Notes: generated from the letters alone by a model not told the origin. Counted from the first letter of the stretch, positions 44,941 to 56,710 are shown. The stretch is 64,000 nucleotides of DNA from Chrysopilus asiliformis (GCA_964034945.1 OZ035963.1:60795182-60859181); one strand, 5' to 3'. A program made the numbers and translations.

Positions 44941-45516
44941 TAGGGTGGCCATATTTACTTTGTACAAATTTGGCACTAAATTAGTGCGGTCGAGAGGGGG
45001 GGGGGGGGGGGGGGGCTCAAGGGAAGAACAAGTCTTATTTACAATTGTGTGTTTCTGTGTACATAAACATAACATGACATGTGTGGGAATTACAGAATGA
45101 AATCAAAGTGAGAAAAATTATTAATTATGGACCGCAGGAGATTTTTTTAGCAGTATGCGACGCAGTGAATTGTCTAAGAACTACATCGTAAGAAGAGAAA
45201 ATAATCCTACTATTTGGGGGTTTTTCACGGTTTAAAAATAAAAAATTTTAAAGCTGTGAAAATACTGAGAAAGTAAAATGCGCCGCAGGTGAAAATTCGT
45301 CCGAAAACTATGCCGCAGGTGGAAAAATATGATTTACAGTAACGCCTAGTTGAAGTAAAGTATATTTTGAAAAATTTAGTGAATATATTTTTTACCATTT
45401 AACAAATTATAGCACTAAATTGGAAAATCCAGGACAAAAGTTTAGTTTCTGGGGCACCAAACAGTATGCCTGCTTCCGGGATTGTCCTGGTCAATTCGGG
45501 ACATATGGTCACCCTA
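44941..45516. mobile_element. hAT-type non-autonomous element, TAGGGTG ends
   Basis: The ends 'TAGGGTGGCCATATTTA' and 'CATATGGTCACCCTA' are inverted repeats flanked by TTTATAGG and TTTATAGA, an 8-bp duplication with one mismatch. The 576-bp interior contains a run of 20 Gs (44996-45015) and two or three copies of the GC-rich dispersed motif ('aaatgcgccgcaggtgaaa' at about 45277, 'atgccgcaggtggaaaa' at about 45309). It also has a copy of 'ggcactaaat' near each end. No transposase. Confidence 0.8.
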
Positions 45517-46965
45517 TTTATAGATGAAAACGCTTTTTGTTGCTCGTCCCTACGCTCATTTGATGGAAATTACTAAATGAAAGCAACATAGTTTCAAATC
45601 TTTTGAAGAAAAAAACTTGGGAGAAAAAGTAAATGCCTGGAAATATTCGCAAAAAGAATGTCAAAGCGCGTGAGATGTTTGGAATAAGAAATTCATTCAT
45701 CATATATTTTTTTTCTTGCTAACGACAGTAACGCCGTGTTTTATGTATTTGACAGCAACATACGGACGGAATTATGCACTTGAAAATCCTGTAACGTTTT
45801 CAAGGAGATTAGCGTGGAAAGAACTTTTCAGAGAAACTTTTTCGTGTGTTTATCCTTGGGTTTGAGTAGATGGATGTTGTAGTAAATGGTGCTGTTAACA
45901 ATAGACGGTTGTCTGATGGTTAGTAAAAAATAGAATAAGTAAAGAAATAAAAGTTCACATCAGGAGGTTGGCAGGCCGACAGGCAGACATTTCCAGGACA
46001 TGTTTAGGATGTTAGTAAAAGTTTTTCTTTTCTTCAAAATATTTGATTGATAATGTCATTTAATGTTGAGAGGATTACCACTGACATGACATTGAATAGT
46101 CACACCATAATAATCTCAAATTGAATAATAATAAAATTGTATATCGCGCACAGCATATTCTTCTTCGCGTTACACTAAACAATTGGTGGTGTTGTTGAAA
46201 ATCACTTACCACCTAATAAATCATTTGATTCGTGTCAACTGTTCAGAGATTACTATCGCCCATCCAACCACCATTAGTAATCACATAAGTCGTAATTATT
46301 CTTATATTGCCTGCAATATACCACCTTTTTATTATGATTATTATTTAATGTTCAACATTAAATACTTGTAGTTAGTATCAGCGATAGACGGACTATTTTT
46401 ATGCTGTCGGCATATTTGAGTACATTTAATGTTATTTTCAACCCGATATGATGTTAAACAATTTGTCGCCTCAATTGAATTATTATTTTCCAGGCCATAT
46501 TTTATATTTTAGTGGTACTAAAAATCTGCATGTGTTTATCATTAAGTTGAACAATATTTTGACTGGATTTTATTTATGGAATTATTAACAACATCCATTT
46601 TGATTAGCTTTGGCTTTTAATATGGACTTTATTAGCATAATCCATAATGCAATAATTTGTTTTCTAATATGGCAACATTTATTTGCAGAATTAATCCCAC
46701 TAATCTCATAAAACTTTGTTATGGTATTAATTATTGAAAAAATCAGACTTTTGTCAGAAAGAATGGAAAAATATGTGAGCGTTTTAATTTTAAAAGGAAT
46801 TTGATTCGAATAAATAATTGTGCGGTGGGTAAAGTGCCTTCTAGAACAAAACCAATGCTTATGGGACAAAACTACTCTCAAGTGACAAAAAATCGAGAAA
46901 GCTTCACTTTTCAAAAAAATACTCTTATCGGTATATTATCCAAAAAAGTCTTGAAAAGGCCTGAC
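45517..46965. other. AT-rich stretch, possibly regulatory
   Basis: No gene is recognised. Between about 46040 and 46480 the sequence is TAAT-rich and free of the repeat families seen elsewhere. Frames at 46183-46371 and 46585-46914 have no motif. Confidence 0.35.
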
Positions 46966-46967
46966 AA

Positions 46968-47085
46968 TAAGGGGAAGGGGAACAAGGGAAGGGGAACAGG
47001 GGAAGGGGAACAGGGGAAGGGGAACAGGGGAAGGGGAACAGGGGAAGGGGAACAGGGGAAGGGGAACAGGGGAAGGGGGGGGGGG
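46968..47085 (+). repeat. 14-bp G-rich minisatellite
   Basis: The unit 'ggggaaggggaaca' repeats about seven to eight times without substitutions and ends in an 11-G run (47075-47085). Four-G blocks every 4-6 bases could form G-quadruplexes on the forward strand. The frame at 46801-47094 simply translates it. Confidence 0.95.
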
Positions 47086-47306
47086 CTTTTGTGAGCAGCT
47101 TCAAATAGCATTATTTGACTTTGTAGTAAAAAAATTAACAAAATCGGAAGTTAAAGCTCGAATATTTTGTAGGCCACTGTACAAAAAATAAGTTTGATAC
47201 CCTACTGGAAGTGTAGGTTGTATTTTTCAAGTACGTTTTTGATGTGTGCGTATTTAGCAGTGACGTATATTTCTGTAAAATGAATATTGACACATACTCA
47301 CCCACA
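47086..47306. other. AT-rich non-coding stretch
   Basis: No gene or repeat is recognised. Confidence 0.4.
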
Positions 47307-47890
47307 TATAATGGGCCTTTCAACAGGAACATAACAATTTAGTATTTAAAAAAACACAGAATAATTGAGATATCGGGCTGAAATTTATTCCAGGTGTAGT
47401 GGACATGTTACATTTAAGTATGAAATTCGATGTCGGCCACCGCGAGCACGTTTGCTGATTGATTCTTTGGAGCCAATTTTCCACCACTCTTCCACACACA
47501 TATCGGCCGGAACGTTGGCAGTTTCGCGTTCGATATTGTTCCTGAGCTCCTCTAACGATGTTGGCTTGTTGGCATAAACCAACGACTTAACATAACCCCA
47601 TAAAAAGAAATCCAACGGTGTTAAATCGCATGAGCGAGGTGGCCATTCGACCGGACCATCATTTCATTCATCATTTCATTTCATCATTTTCATTATCAAT
47701 TCGTCGGACTCAGAATTTCGGTAGTAAGTTTTAATAATTTCCAAACGTTGCTCGTTCGTGAACTTCACCATGATAAAAATGTAAACCTTGACTGACGTTT
47801 TAGCATTGCCAGATCATAAAAAAAAAGTTTTAGGGTGCGTTTTTATTAAAGTACAAAATTGTTATGTCCTTGTTGAAAGACCCGATATAT
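47307..47890 (-). mobile_element. Internally deleted mariner/Tc1-type element
   Basis: Inverted ends of about 40 bp: the left reads 'TATAATGGGCCTTTCAACAG' then 'gaacataacaattt'; the right, reversed, reads 'TATATCGGGTCTTTCAACAA' then 'ggacataacaattt'. TA-rich flanks (about 47307 and 47889) suit a TA target. The roughly 584-bp element holds the two ends of a transposase gene on the reverse strand, with the catalytic middle missing. This is the classic form of an internally deleted derivative. Such copies cannot move themselves but could be mobilised by an intact relative. Confidence 0.88.
47385..47771 (-). pseudogene. mariner/Tc1-type transposase, internally deleted remnant
   Basis: DNA cut-and-paste transposase remnant. 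Reading starts at ATG 47771 with MVKFTNEQRLEIIKTYYRNS, which fits the start of the N-terminal helix-turn-helix DNA-binding domain in insect relatives. It then breaks at a filler of 'tcatttcat' repeats (about 47658-47690) with two in-frame TGA codons. In the same frame it resumes with WPPRSCDLTPLDFFLWGYVK, the region that carries the last catalytic acidic residue. It continues through NKPTSLEELRNNIERETA to a stop at 47385. Full-length relatives are about 330-350 residues; only about 120 remain. The rest of the DNA-binding domain and the first two catalytic aspartates are gone, so it is inactive. Confidence 0.88.
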
Positions 47891-47935
47891 AGAGCTTCGT
47901 ATAACGCGATTTTTATAAGACAATTATTTTGTAAG

Positions 47936-48093
47936 GGGTTGTCCATAAAATACGTCACACTTTTTTGAAGCGGAAAGGAGAGGGATCTGCGGTAGTGTGA
48001 CGCGGGCGGTACTAAGCTCCATACAAAAAACGACGAAAACCGTGACGATTCGAAAGGCCGAAAATCAGCGTGGCGTATATTATGGACAACCCT
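47936..48093 (+). mobile_element. 'Cgtcacac' MITE, best-preserved copy
   Basis: The ends 'GGGGTTGTCCATAAAATACG' and 'GTATATTATGGACAACCCT' are inverted repeats. Inner landmarks are 'tgcggtagtgtgacgcg', 'ccatacaaaaaacgacg' and 'cgattcgaaaggccgaaaat'. It lies 45 bp beyond the mariner remnant. Non-coding; it serves as the reference for the other copies in this window. Confidence 0.85.
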
Positions 48094-49326
48094 AACGAGA
48101 TTTAAAATATTTTCCGGATTTTTTTTTTTGCGATTAATAGATAGAAACAACAAATCATCTGCCAATATCTGCTTCAGAAAATAACAAAATATTCAATTGC
48201 AATTCCTCCCATTTTTTTTCTTTCATTTGTTCAACACGATATTTATTCTTCCACTTGGGATAAACCAACATGTCTTTCCTATTCCAAATCCTGTTCAACT
48301 GTATTTCAATCGTAAAGTTAAATATTTGCGGATAATTAAAACCCGATCCTGTCTGTCTGCAAGTCGACTCCCCATTCCATCTGGAAAATCTGTGGAAAAA
48401 AACTTCAAAACGTCTCAATTTCAAATCATATCTGGTTACATTTTGTTTGTTTTTCACAATGTGAGGGTGGCTGATATTCAGGAGATTTAGATTTCATACA
48501 ATTATAATCTTTGGATTCAAGACTCGGTCGGTTTTTCGAGTATCATTCGGGGTGATTAAATATTTAAGGGAGCTGCTGGGAACAATAAAAAAATCCAATC
48601 AATTTTATATGGAATTGTTGCATCCGATCTGCGCAATCCATCTCATAGTTTGGTCAAATAGAAAATCCGCAAATGATTCGCCCTTTTTCTGGTGACATTT
48701 TGGGGTAATGGTTAACCTTGGTTCGGGAAAACTACTTATGTCGTAGGTGGAGAGGATTTGCACATATTGGGAAAATTATACACACGTTGACAGTTCGGCA
48801 GTTGGAAAAACTTCAACACGAGGTGCTGTGAATCTTATTTATGTGGCTTTTTTGTGGGGTAAATCACAATTGGGAAAAGTGTTATGACGTAAAATTGATT
48901 ACGACCATCTGTCACGATTAGGTGAAATTGAAAGATATTTTTTCTGGCGCATTTCTTTGCGGGATTGTGGAAGATGTTTAGGAGGTTTCCCCAAAAGGTT
49001 TTTACTGCCACATCAGAGATTGTTTTTATGGTTTTCATACATTAGTGGTTTTTGCGACAGGACATTTGTTTGTTCGTGGAATAGCAGTTGCGGTTTTTAT
49101 TGTCGTTGTGAAATCTGAATGGAATTCATCATTTTTTTGACACCAGCGTTTTTTTGTGTACAATGTTTTGTAAAAAAAACCGCAAAAATACATTTTTTCG
49201 CCATTTTTTTATGGATTTTCTACAAAGGAGGCGAGTGTCTAAAAAAAAATTGAAGCATTGAATTACCGCGGTGGAGCAAAAAGTTCTAAATTTGGGTCTA
49301 AAATTGGGGCGTTAAAATTTCTAGTT
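48094..49326. other. AT-rich non-coding stretch
   Basis: No gene is recognised. The frames at 48155-48490 overlap on both strands and lack motifs. Confidence 0.4.
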
Positions 49327-49492
49327 GGGGGCTGTCCACAAAATACGTCACACTAGTTTCTGGCTTTTTTACCACCCTCTCCCCCTCCTCATAACGCTTT
49401 TTTGGGATCCATTGAATGGAGTTTAGCATCGCCGTCACACTGTCTCAGACATCCCTCCACCCAAATTGTTATGCATTTTATGGTGAACCCCT
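49327..49492. mobile_element. 'Cgtcacac' MITE, full-length copy
   Basis: The ends are 'GGGGGCTGTCCACAAAATAC' and 'GCATTTTATGGTGAACCCC', with 'gtcacactagtttctgg' and 'atcgccgtcacactgtctca' inside. Confidence 0.75.
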
Positions 49493-51180
49493 TAAGCCAC
49501 GGCTCCTAATAACCTTTAATTTAATAATATCGATGGAGAACTAAACGAAAACCACCCCCCATTTCACCAGTAACAGATGTTTTCCTTAATCAGGACTTTT
49601 TAATTAAGCAACTGTTTGTAATTATTCATTTTTCCTGTCTCATTTTTGTTTACATTTATGAGAAATTAAGAGTTTCTGTGCACTCATCACCACTAATGGA
49701 GTGCTTTTTCTTACAGATATCACAGTAAAGTTACTCTGACTGTGCCTGATATATGCGATAAGTGCATAATCCTTAATCCCAACAAATGTTCCTCATTATC
49801 CATAAAAGTGTGTTCTTCAACATCTGACACGCGTCGTCCATTGCTTTATGTTCATTAAATCATCAATCGACAGGGAGGGTTGAATTCATCAAGAAATTTC
49901 GAGTGGCCTGGAGGAGGGAGGCGAGATTAAAGGAAGTGGAGAATTTTTTGCAAAAACCACGTAGTAATTTTTCTTCATTTTTGGCACCGTCTGTATCGTT
50001 TATTTTCCCGGAACCATGCTCCTGTTTCGTTCCTTGAATTTTTTTTTCGCAGCACGCTAGAAACAAAGTGTCATCTGAAAAATAAGAACTTTCCGGACAC
50101 CGACTGGCCGGTGAGATAAATTTAGTTAACGGCTGATTCCCGAGTCCTAGAGATTCCTTTCTATAGTCTCCCGTTTTTTGTTGTTCCCCCTTATTTTGTT
50201 CTACTCGGATATTACCAAATTTATGATGATGTAATAAGTCACTTACACAGGGGTAGTAAATTTTATCGCTTCAACAGTTTCCCTAACCGATATCGGGTTT
50301 TTCAGGGTGTCGGACGTCTCAGTTGAATCGAATCAAAATACAAAACACACTGTATACTCCCCTTTTCACGACTTTTTCACGAAAACTTGATCGGGAATTT
50401 CGATTTTCTTCGCTTTTATAAATATTTGAGTTCGGTTTGGTAGCCACAAATGCTGCTTCCAGTATCGTAGAAGGGGAATTGAGATGTCCTGGTATTACGT
50501 TCTTAATTCTTATGTGAAGGAGTCTGTAGTTGGAGGTCCTGTAGCTACTCTTCACATATGAAAACATACATGTAACTCGTACGTAATCCCTGCCATAATC
50601 ATAGTCATCAACCCCTGTTTCGATCGCACCCATTATTTTACACCAACTGCCTTTTGCGGTGAATTGTTTTCAATAAGGATGTGTTTCTATGGTCGATTGG
50701 AATTTGCTCTTGCAAGGATGTTTTTCAAAATCCTATGTTTTTTTTTGTCACTCCCAAGAACTTTGAAAGGGTTTTTGCGGAATTTTCCTTAAAAAATGTC
50801 TCGAATTTCGGGGTTAACGGAGGAGTGAAAGTGGTTTCACGGTGGTATAAAATTCTTAAAAATAATCCCGGAAAAGCAAAACGAAAGAGGCGGAAAAGGG
50901 TTTAAAAAAGCAAAAATTAACACGAAATTTTTTCTTGACCAGATTTTTATGACAGTTTTGGGATATTTTAAACTCCGATTTTTTCGATTTTTGGATACCA
51001 AAAATCGGTTTCGTGATAAATATTCCTCCGTTTCTAAGAAAAACAAAGAATTTGAACCAAGAAGTAGGATTTGGCAACATTTGGATGGTTTTTTCAACCC
51101 AAACGCAAAAGACGCTAAACTAAGCAGAATTCGGACTTACTTGATTGAAATATTTTCGCCCACTGCTGCTCCTCCTACCG
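49493..51180. other. Non-coding stretch
   Basis: No gene is recognised. The frames at 50319-50633 (104 codons, reverse) and 50949-51185 (78 codons, forward) have no known motif. Confidence 0.35.
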
Positions 51181-51515
51181 GCTAAGATGTGTTACGACCC
51201 ATAGTTTATAGTTTAGTGACATTTGTAAGGTTTTTTCCGCACATTGACGCGGTAACACGCTGGACTAGGTAAGGTTTGCGCATTTCCACCTGGGGAAATT
51301 TTTATTTGCCCCAAGTACTTCCAGATTTAACTGATTTCCGTAACATGGTTTAGGGTCAACAACATTTGTAAGGTTTTACTACCGTGGTATTTTCAGATGG
51401 ACAGCATAGCTTCCTTAATTGGGTGGTATTTCGCATCCTAAAATTGCAATTAGAGCTTTGTGCGCGTTTCCAGCCATTGTGTGTGATGTAACAACATTTG
51501 ATAGGTTTTTCTGTC
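51181..51515 (+). repeat. Three diverged ~135-bp units with 'CAACATTTGTAAGGTTTT'
   Basis: 'gacatttgtaaggtttt' (51219), 'caacatttgtaaggtttt' (51360) and 'caacatttgataggtttt' (51492) recur about 132-141 bp apart, with little similarity between them otherwise. The 15.2-kb units show the same motif at about 130 bp. GTAAGG looks like a splice donor, but repetition at unrelated sites argues that this is a repeat. Confidence 0.5.
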
Positions 51516-53114
51516 ATCTAGAGAATGTGATACGACTTCAGACTGTCATTTTCCCTAATCCTTTGGTGTGATTTGATGTCATGGACTTAAATTTGATACT
51601 CTGAATTTTTTGATCGCCTGAGCCGGGAAATTACAATTTCGCATTGGAAAACCACCTTAAAATGTCGTCATTGTATCGCTTTATTCTTTCTGAAAATACA
51701 GCAGTCGCCGTTGCTATTTCCCCAACATCGGCAAAGTGAAGGAGATGCAGTGTAAAAGGAAAAGTAATTTTCCAGACTGCAATTTTCCTGAATGGTAAAA
51801 ACAACCCAGGAAGCGTTTATATTAAGAAAAATAAAACCAACGAGTGGTTCTCGTACTTGAGGTTTTTTATTCTCTTCTATTCCCTACGATTCCTTAAAAT
51901 TTGTTTAAAGCTCTTTAAACTGCATCCATTTTTGTTTTATGGACGGTAATATACTTATTTTTTTGTTGTAACAATTTGCATATGCAATACAGTAGAAAGA
52001 AAGAATAGAGAGAGAGAGAGAAGTGTCATGGGAGTTTTGTTATTTTTTTCTTCTTAAATTTCATTTCGTGAAACAGCACTCAAACAACGCTGGTGTTCTT
52101 TAAATCTAGGGGCTTTAAGAGCTTTTCTTTGCAAACCTGGATCATGGTTTTGAATGTTGATGAAACGCGCGCGTTAAAAAGGGGTGATGGTCCCTAATAT
52201 CTTACCCTGTTTTTATATTCTTACCCAAACGTTGTTAGGATTAAAGGATACTTCAATGAATTGCTTCTCTTTTTCATGTTTTTTTTCTGTATTTCTAAAC
52301 CTTTTAACCTCGAAGTTGGGTCTCGAAGAGGGAGAAGAAATTTTCTTAATTTTTCGAAGTACATAAAAATCACTGTTTTTCGACGAAGTTTCAATTGCCA
52401 AAAAAAAGAATAACTATTCACCTTGCTGTGTTGTGAAATATTCTCCACTATGCAATTTTATTAAGTGGTTTTCTGCTCGCAATCTTCACAAACTGGCAAT
52501 TAATCATCGATACGGTATGGTGCAGCAATGGGATGATGGGCAAACTTGAATATCAATCAATCAACAGCCAGATATGTAACATACATAAAGCTATGAAATC
52601 CAGGTGGATATATAAATTTATTTGAGGTATGATCATCAAAAATAAAATCAATCTTTGGTCCAGTGGGTGGTAAACTAAGATACAATGAGTCGGTATAAAT
52701 TATGATTCGCCGCGACATGCAAATGTTGATGAAATTGTTTTTTTTTTCGTTTGTTTCAAATTATGATATGATGATAGTGTAGTAGTCAGAAATTGCATAA
52801 ACAATTATTTAGTTGAAGGTCACAGTGGAAAATCTATAAAATAATTTTTTTTGGTCTCAAGAGAAAGGGTTTTTTGTCAATAGAGCATTTTTCAGAAAAA
52901 AAGTGTCGAACAAGAACTTTTTTTAATCGGTGGAAAGAACTACATTTTCAAGAAATAAATTTTTACTTCATGGAGGTACTTGAAAACTTGATAAAGAGTC
53001 GAATCATATGGAAAACATCTGCTTCGAAAGCTAAACTTTGGAACAACCTACCATTTTATTCAGTGCGCACAACCCACAATTCCAAAATTACAGAGGTCGA
53101 AATTTATTTCTTAT
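51516..53114. other. AT-rich non-coding stretch
   Basis: A short (GA)n run lies at 52008-52021. The open frames at 52184-52448 and 52874-53116 lack motifs. No gene is recognised. Confidence 0.4.
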
Positions 53115-53270
53115 AGACTGTTAATAAAATACGCCACGCAAATTTTCGGCCTTTCGAACCCCTTCCCCCTCCATCGTGACGCTTTTTTCGCGATTTTTCG
53201 TACCGCAGACCCCCCCCCCCCCCCCCCCCCCGCCACTAAAAGTATGACGCATTTTAGAGACAGCCCTTAA
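53115..53270 (-). mobile_element. 'Cgtcacac' MITE with an expanded C tract
   Basis: 'AGACTGTTAATAAAATACGC' and 'GACGCATTTTAGAGACAGCC' form the inverted ends, with 'ttttcggcctttcgaa' and 'ccatcgtgacgc' inside. At the site where sibling copies read 'ccgcagacctcccct' this copy has a run of 22 Cs (53210-53231). Confidence 0.75.
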
Positions 53271-53484
53271 TTTCCATCTCACCGCGAAGGTTCGCGTGAG
53301 GACGAACGAGGATGCACACAGGAAATTATGAGCGGAGGCATTTGTGGAGGTACGCGAGGAGGCATGTGCCGCGACAAGAATAGAGGCGGGCTAAAGAGCA
53401 CCCATTCAGGCACAGAAATTAATGCAAACTGCTAAAGAGAGTATATTTCATCACTTTGTTTGCTGAAAAACGGTAACAAAATGG

Positions 53485-53507
53485 AATGCGCCGCAGGCGA
53501 ATTTTTT
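53485..53507 (-). repeat. GC-rich dispersed motif
   Basis: A single reverse copy, 'aatgcgccgcaggcgaattt'. Confidence 0.65.
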
Positions 53508-53704
53508 AGTTCAAAAGATCGGTCGGTGAAAAAAATCATGAAGGGTCGAATATAACTTTATATCAATTCTAATCAATCTCCAAACCAGTATTTTTAAATC
53601 GATTTTCCGGGGGTCAATATCGACCATTTTGGCAACCATTGATCTAAATTATTGTTATCATATTATTTGCTCTTGCTTGCAATACTCTTACGAATCTTAA
53701 AACT

Positions 53705-53757
53705 GTTACAAACCTTTCCAAACCTTTCTAAACCTTTCCAAACCTTTCTAAACCGGC
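53705..53757. repeat. 10-bp tandem repeat 'aaacctttcc/t'
   Basis: About five units of 'aaacctttcc' alternate with 'aaacctttct', a 20-bp higher-order pattern, starting 'acaaacctttccaaaccttt'. The frame at 53663-53872 translates it in part. Confidence 0.9.
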
Positions 53758-55117
53758 TGCAAACCTTACAAATGTTGCAGTGCAGGAATTCGTGTAAAAC
53801 AGTAGGTGTTTCGGCATTCGTGTAAAACAGCAGGTACAGCAGTGGAGAAAAAAAAACTTCATTGCAACCCACGTCAATTTGAGACGAACTTTTTGGTTAC
53901 TGTTTGTTTTTGGTCAAATTTTGTTAACCAAAGTTAACAAAAATTGCGAAATCCTTACGGCGTTATTGTGAAGAAGAAATAAATTGGATTTAAGAAAACA
54001 CAACCTCCAGATTGTGTGATTATTAATTAAATTTCTTGATGCATAATGATAAAAACGGCCTTTTGTAAAACGCGGCACGATTTTTATGAAAGCATCTTTA
54101 TATCTGTTGATACCTAGTGTTTCTTATTAAATACGGTTTCACTTAAAGTTGATATTATGACATTGAATAATAATAAGAAATAAAAGAAACGATATTCTGA
54201 CACCAAAAGATTTCTTTTTCCCATGTGAAAGTCGTCTGTGCTGGTTTCTATCTTTCTATGATTATAAAAGTCAAATTGGAAGAAAAAAAATGTATCTTAA
54301 AGGACTTTCCAATTGTCGTTTTATACTGTTTTGTGTATTTCTTCTGTGTTTTAGAGTGAGGAAAAGTTTTCCCAAGATAAAACAATTGAATAAAATTGTC
54401 GGTTGACACATTTTAACATCTTGACAATACGAAGAAATGGAAAGAATGTCTTTGGATTTTTTTTTATATTTTAGTTACGACTACAACTGCGTCCAAGAAG
54501 ATGTTTTTATTCAAGAAAATCGAATAGAAAATGTTTGGTTTTTATCACCCCATTCTTCAGGAATTTGTGGGTTGTTAGAATTCCAGTTTTATGTGGTAGT
54601 AAAGCTTTCGGCTGTTATTTCATTGCCTCCTGAATTTTGTGCTTATTCAGGACCAGACGCAGACTTTCGATAAATCATTTTGATGACTTTTAGCGATAAG
54701 GACACCAGAAAACCAAACACCACTAAACGTTTCGAACACTTGGTCAATTTTGTGTGTGCTTATGTCCGTCTGTCCATCCATTAATCGGAGCCGGAACGAA
54801 GTTGACAAAGAAAGTGCCACAGATATTATGTGACCAAAAGGATAACTTTTTCAGTAAGACCTCGACGGCCCTTCACGATGGCGATTAATCCTTATCGGGA
54901 CATGTCTGTACGATGGCATATGCGATAAAGATTATGATGCTATTAGCAATTTTCGAACGTTTTCAGGATCTTCTCTTATGGTGTCCGATGATGGCTTGTG
55001 TCAAAAGTTGAATTCTGAAGGGACATGTTTTCTTGGAGAAGTTATTTTAAAGATGTGTCTTATTTTCCCAAAATGTTGCTTAATTTTTGTCAATCGCAGG
55101 GTACGAAGCAATATTAA
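53758..55117. other. AT-rich non-coding stretch
   Basis: Starts with a reverse copy of the 'caacatttgtaaggttt' motif at 53761-53777. A 78-codon forward frame (54437-54673) is not recognised. A short 'gtccgtctgtccatcc' tract lies at about 54765. Confidence 0.4.
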
Positions 55118-56710
55118 AGATGCTGTCAAAAAACCGTCACGCTCCTTGGGGAGGGGTTGAAAGATTTGGTGGTAGTGTGATTAGTAGGGCTGCCAAAAAT
55201 ATGCACTAAAAAAGGCGAAATATGCGCATATAATATGCACTAAAAACGGCAAAATATGCACTTAAATATGCACTTTAAAAACATTCAAAATCCGAAATAT
55301 AGTATATTTAACCCAAAATAGTGAACGGAACTTGTTAAAATGTGGTTAATTCGACTTATGTGGAAAATAAAAAAATTGAAAAAATAATAGTCTGTGAAAA
55401 AAGATTGACATTTTGACTGACAAAAAATTTTTTTACTTGTTTCTAAATTGCAACTGCTAAATTTTAAGATATTTCGAAAAAATGTTCAATACTTCATATT
55501 GTCTATGGTATAATCGGGGTTAAAACTTATAGAAAAATCTCAGTTGTGGCTACCACAAAACTTTCTTCCACAAAATCTACGACCCTGCGGAATCTACGCT
55601 ATAGCCCTATCGTTTTGTCAACCAAAGACGACCTCGAAATGCACAAAATTTGAAATAACTTGAGAACGGTAAAAGGTAAAAATGTAGAAAATTTCATTGC
55701 CTTCAATTCGTTTTTCAAAAGTTTTTTCGAAAAACTGTTAGTTTGCAAGTAATTCGCAAAAATATATTTTTTAGATTTTAACAAAAATATTTCAATAACG
55801 GTAAAAGATAATGGATAACTGTAAAAGACAAAATTGTGCAGAATGCCACTCTCATTAATTCATCTCATATATACAGTAAGCAAAAAACCATTTTTTTTTC
55901 GAGATAATGGAAAAAAATTAATTTTTTTGAAATAACGGTGTATCTCGATAACAGTTTGAGATATCGAGTTCTAGCAAAAGACATAAGTGTAGGAATTTTT
56001 TTTTGTCTCGAGGTTTTGTCATACTTAACACTACTAAAAATGCGTAGTTTCGGAGTAAATTGAGAAAAACCAATTCGCGATTTTTAAAAAGCCGTCATTT
56101 TGGTTACTTCTGGCTAACGGATTTCCACCAAAAGTTGATAGGATCGTCCCATTCCAGGACCAAATATGCCTATAAAATCTCATGGCTCTAGCTCTATTAG
56201 TTTTTGAGAAATCTTGTACACAGACTGACAGACAGAAAGACATTTTTGTAATATGACTCCAATCGACTAAGGAGTGATCGGGAAATGTTTTTTTAGGTTC
56301 AATTAAAAGGTCGAAATTTTTCATGAATAGGTACAATACTGTATTATACTTCGTAGAAGAAAGTAAAAACACATATTTATTTATTTTTAATATTTATTCT
56401 AGCTGAAACAGTCGAATTATAATTTGAATTGTACAAAAAAAATTTGGTTGTTCATGAAAGTTGTAAAATATGCAACTAAATATGCATTATATGCATTTAT
56501 ATGCATTTATATGCAAATATGCACTAACGTGTCAAATATGCGAAATATGCAACAACAAGTGACCTTCATTCGCTTCTAAACTTATTGATTCGGATGAATA
56601 AAAAACTCCCGGAGCCGAAATCATAACGAGAAGAAATATGCAAATGCATATTTTTGGCAGCCCTAGTGATTAGAAAAAATCTATTTCGGCTATTTTGGGG
56701 CGCATGTATA
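55118..56710 (+). mobile_element. 'Cgtcacac' MITE split by a hAT insertion
   Basis: The left piece 55118-55184 reads 'aaaaccgtcacgctccttgg' to 'tggtggtagtgtgattag'. The right piece from 56666 reads 'gtgattagaaaaaatctatt' then 'tcggctattttggggcgca'. Joined across one GTGATTAG, the parts follow the order of the 47936 copy, although both are worn. Confidence 0.5.
55185..56665. mobile_element. hAT-type non-autonomous element, 1.48 kb, perfect 8-bp duplication
   Basis: The ends 'TAGGGCTGCCAAAAATATGC' and 'GCATATTTTTGGCAGCCCTA' are perfect inverted repeats. GTGATTAG flanks both sides (55177-55184 and 56666-56673). Repeated 'aaatatgcac' words crowd the 80-200 bp inside each end, the usual place for transposase-binding sites. 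The middle (about 55600-56250) resembles a reverse (GTCY)n family B element, with 'actgacagacagaaagaca' and repeated 'tctcgataac' phrases. No transposase is encoded; the 112-codon reverse frame at 56034-56372 has no known domain. Confidence 0.92.

Noticed and set aside
46801..47141. Gly/Glu-rich and Pro/Ser-rich frames
   Set aside because: Translations of the 14-bp G-rich minisatellite on either strand.
51219..51235. GTAAGGTTT as a splice donor
   Set aside because: The same phrase recurs at several unrelated sites as part of a dispersed motif, and no open frame leads into it.
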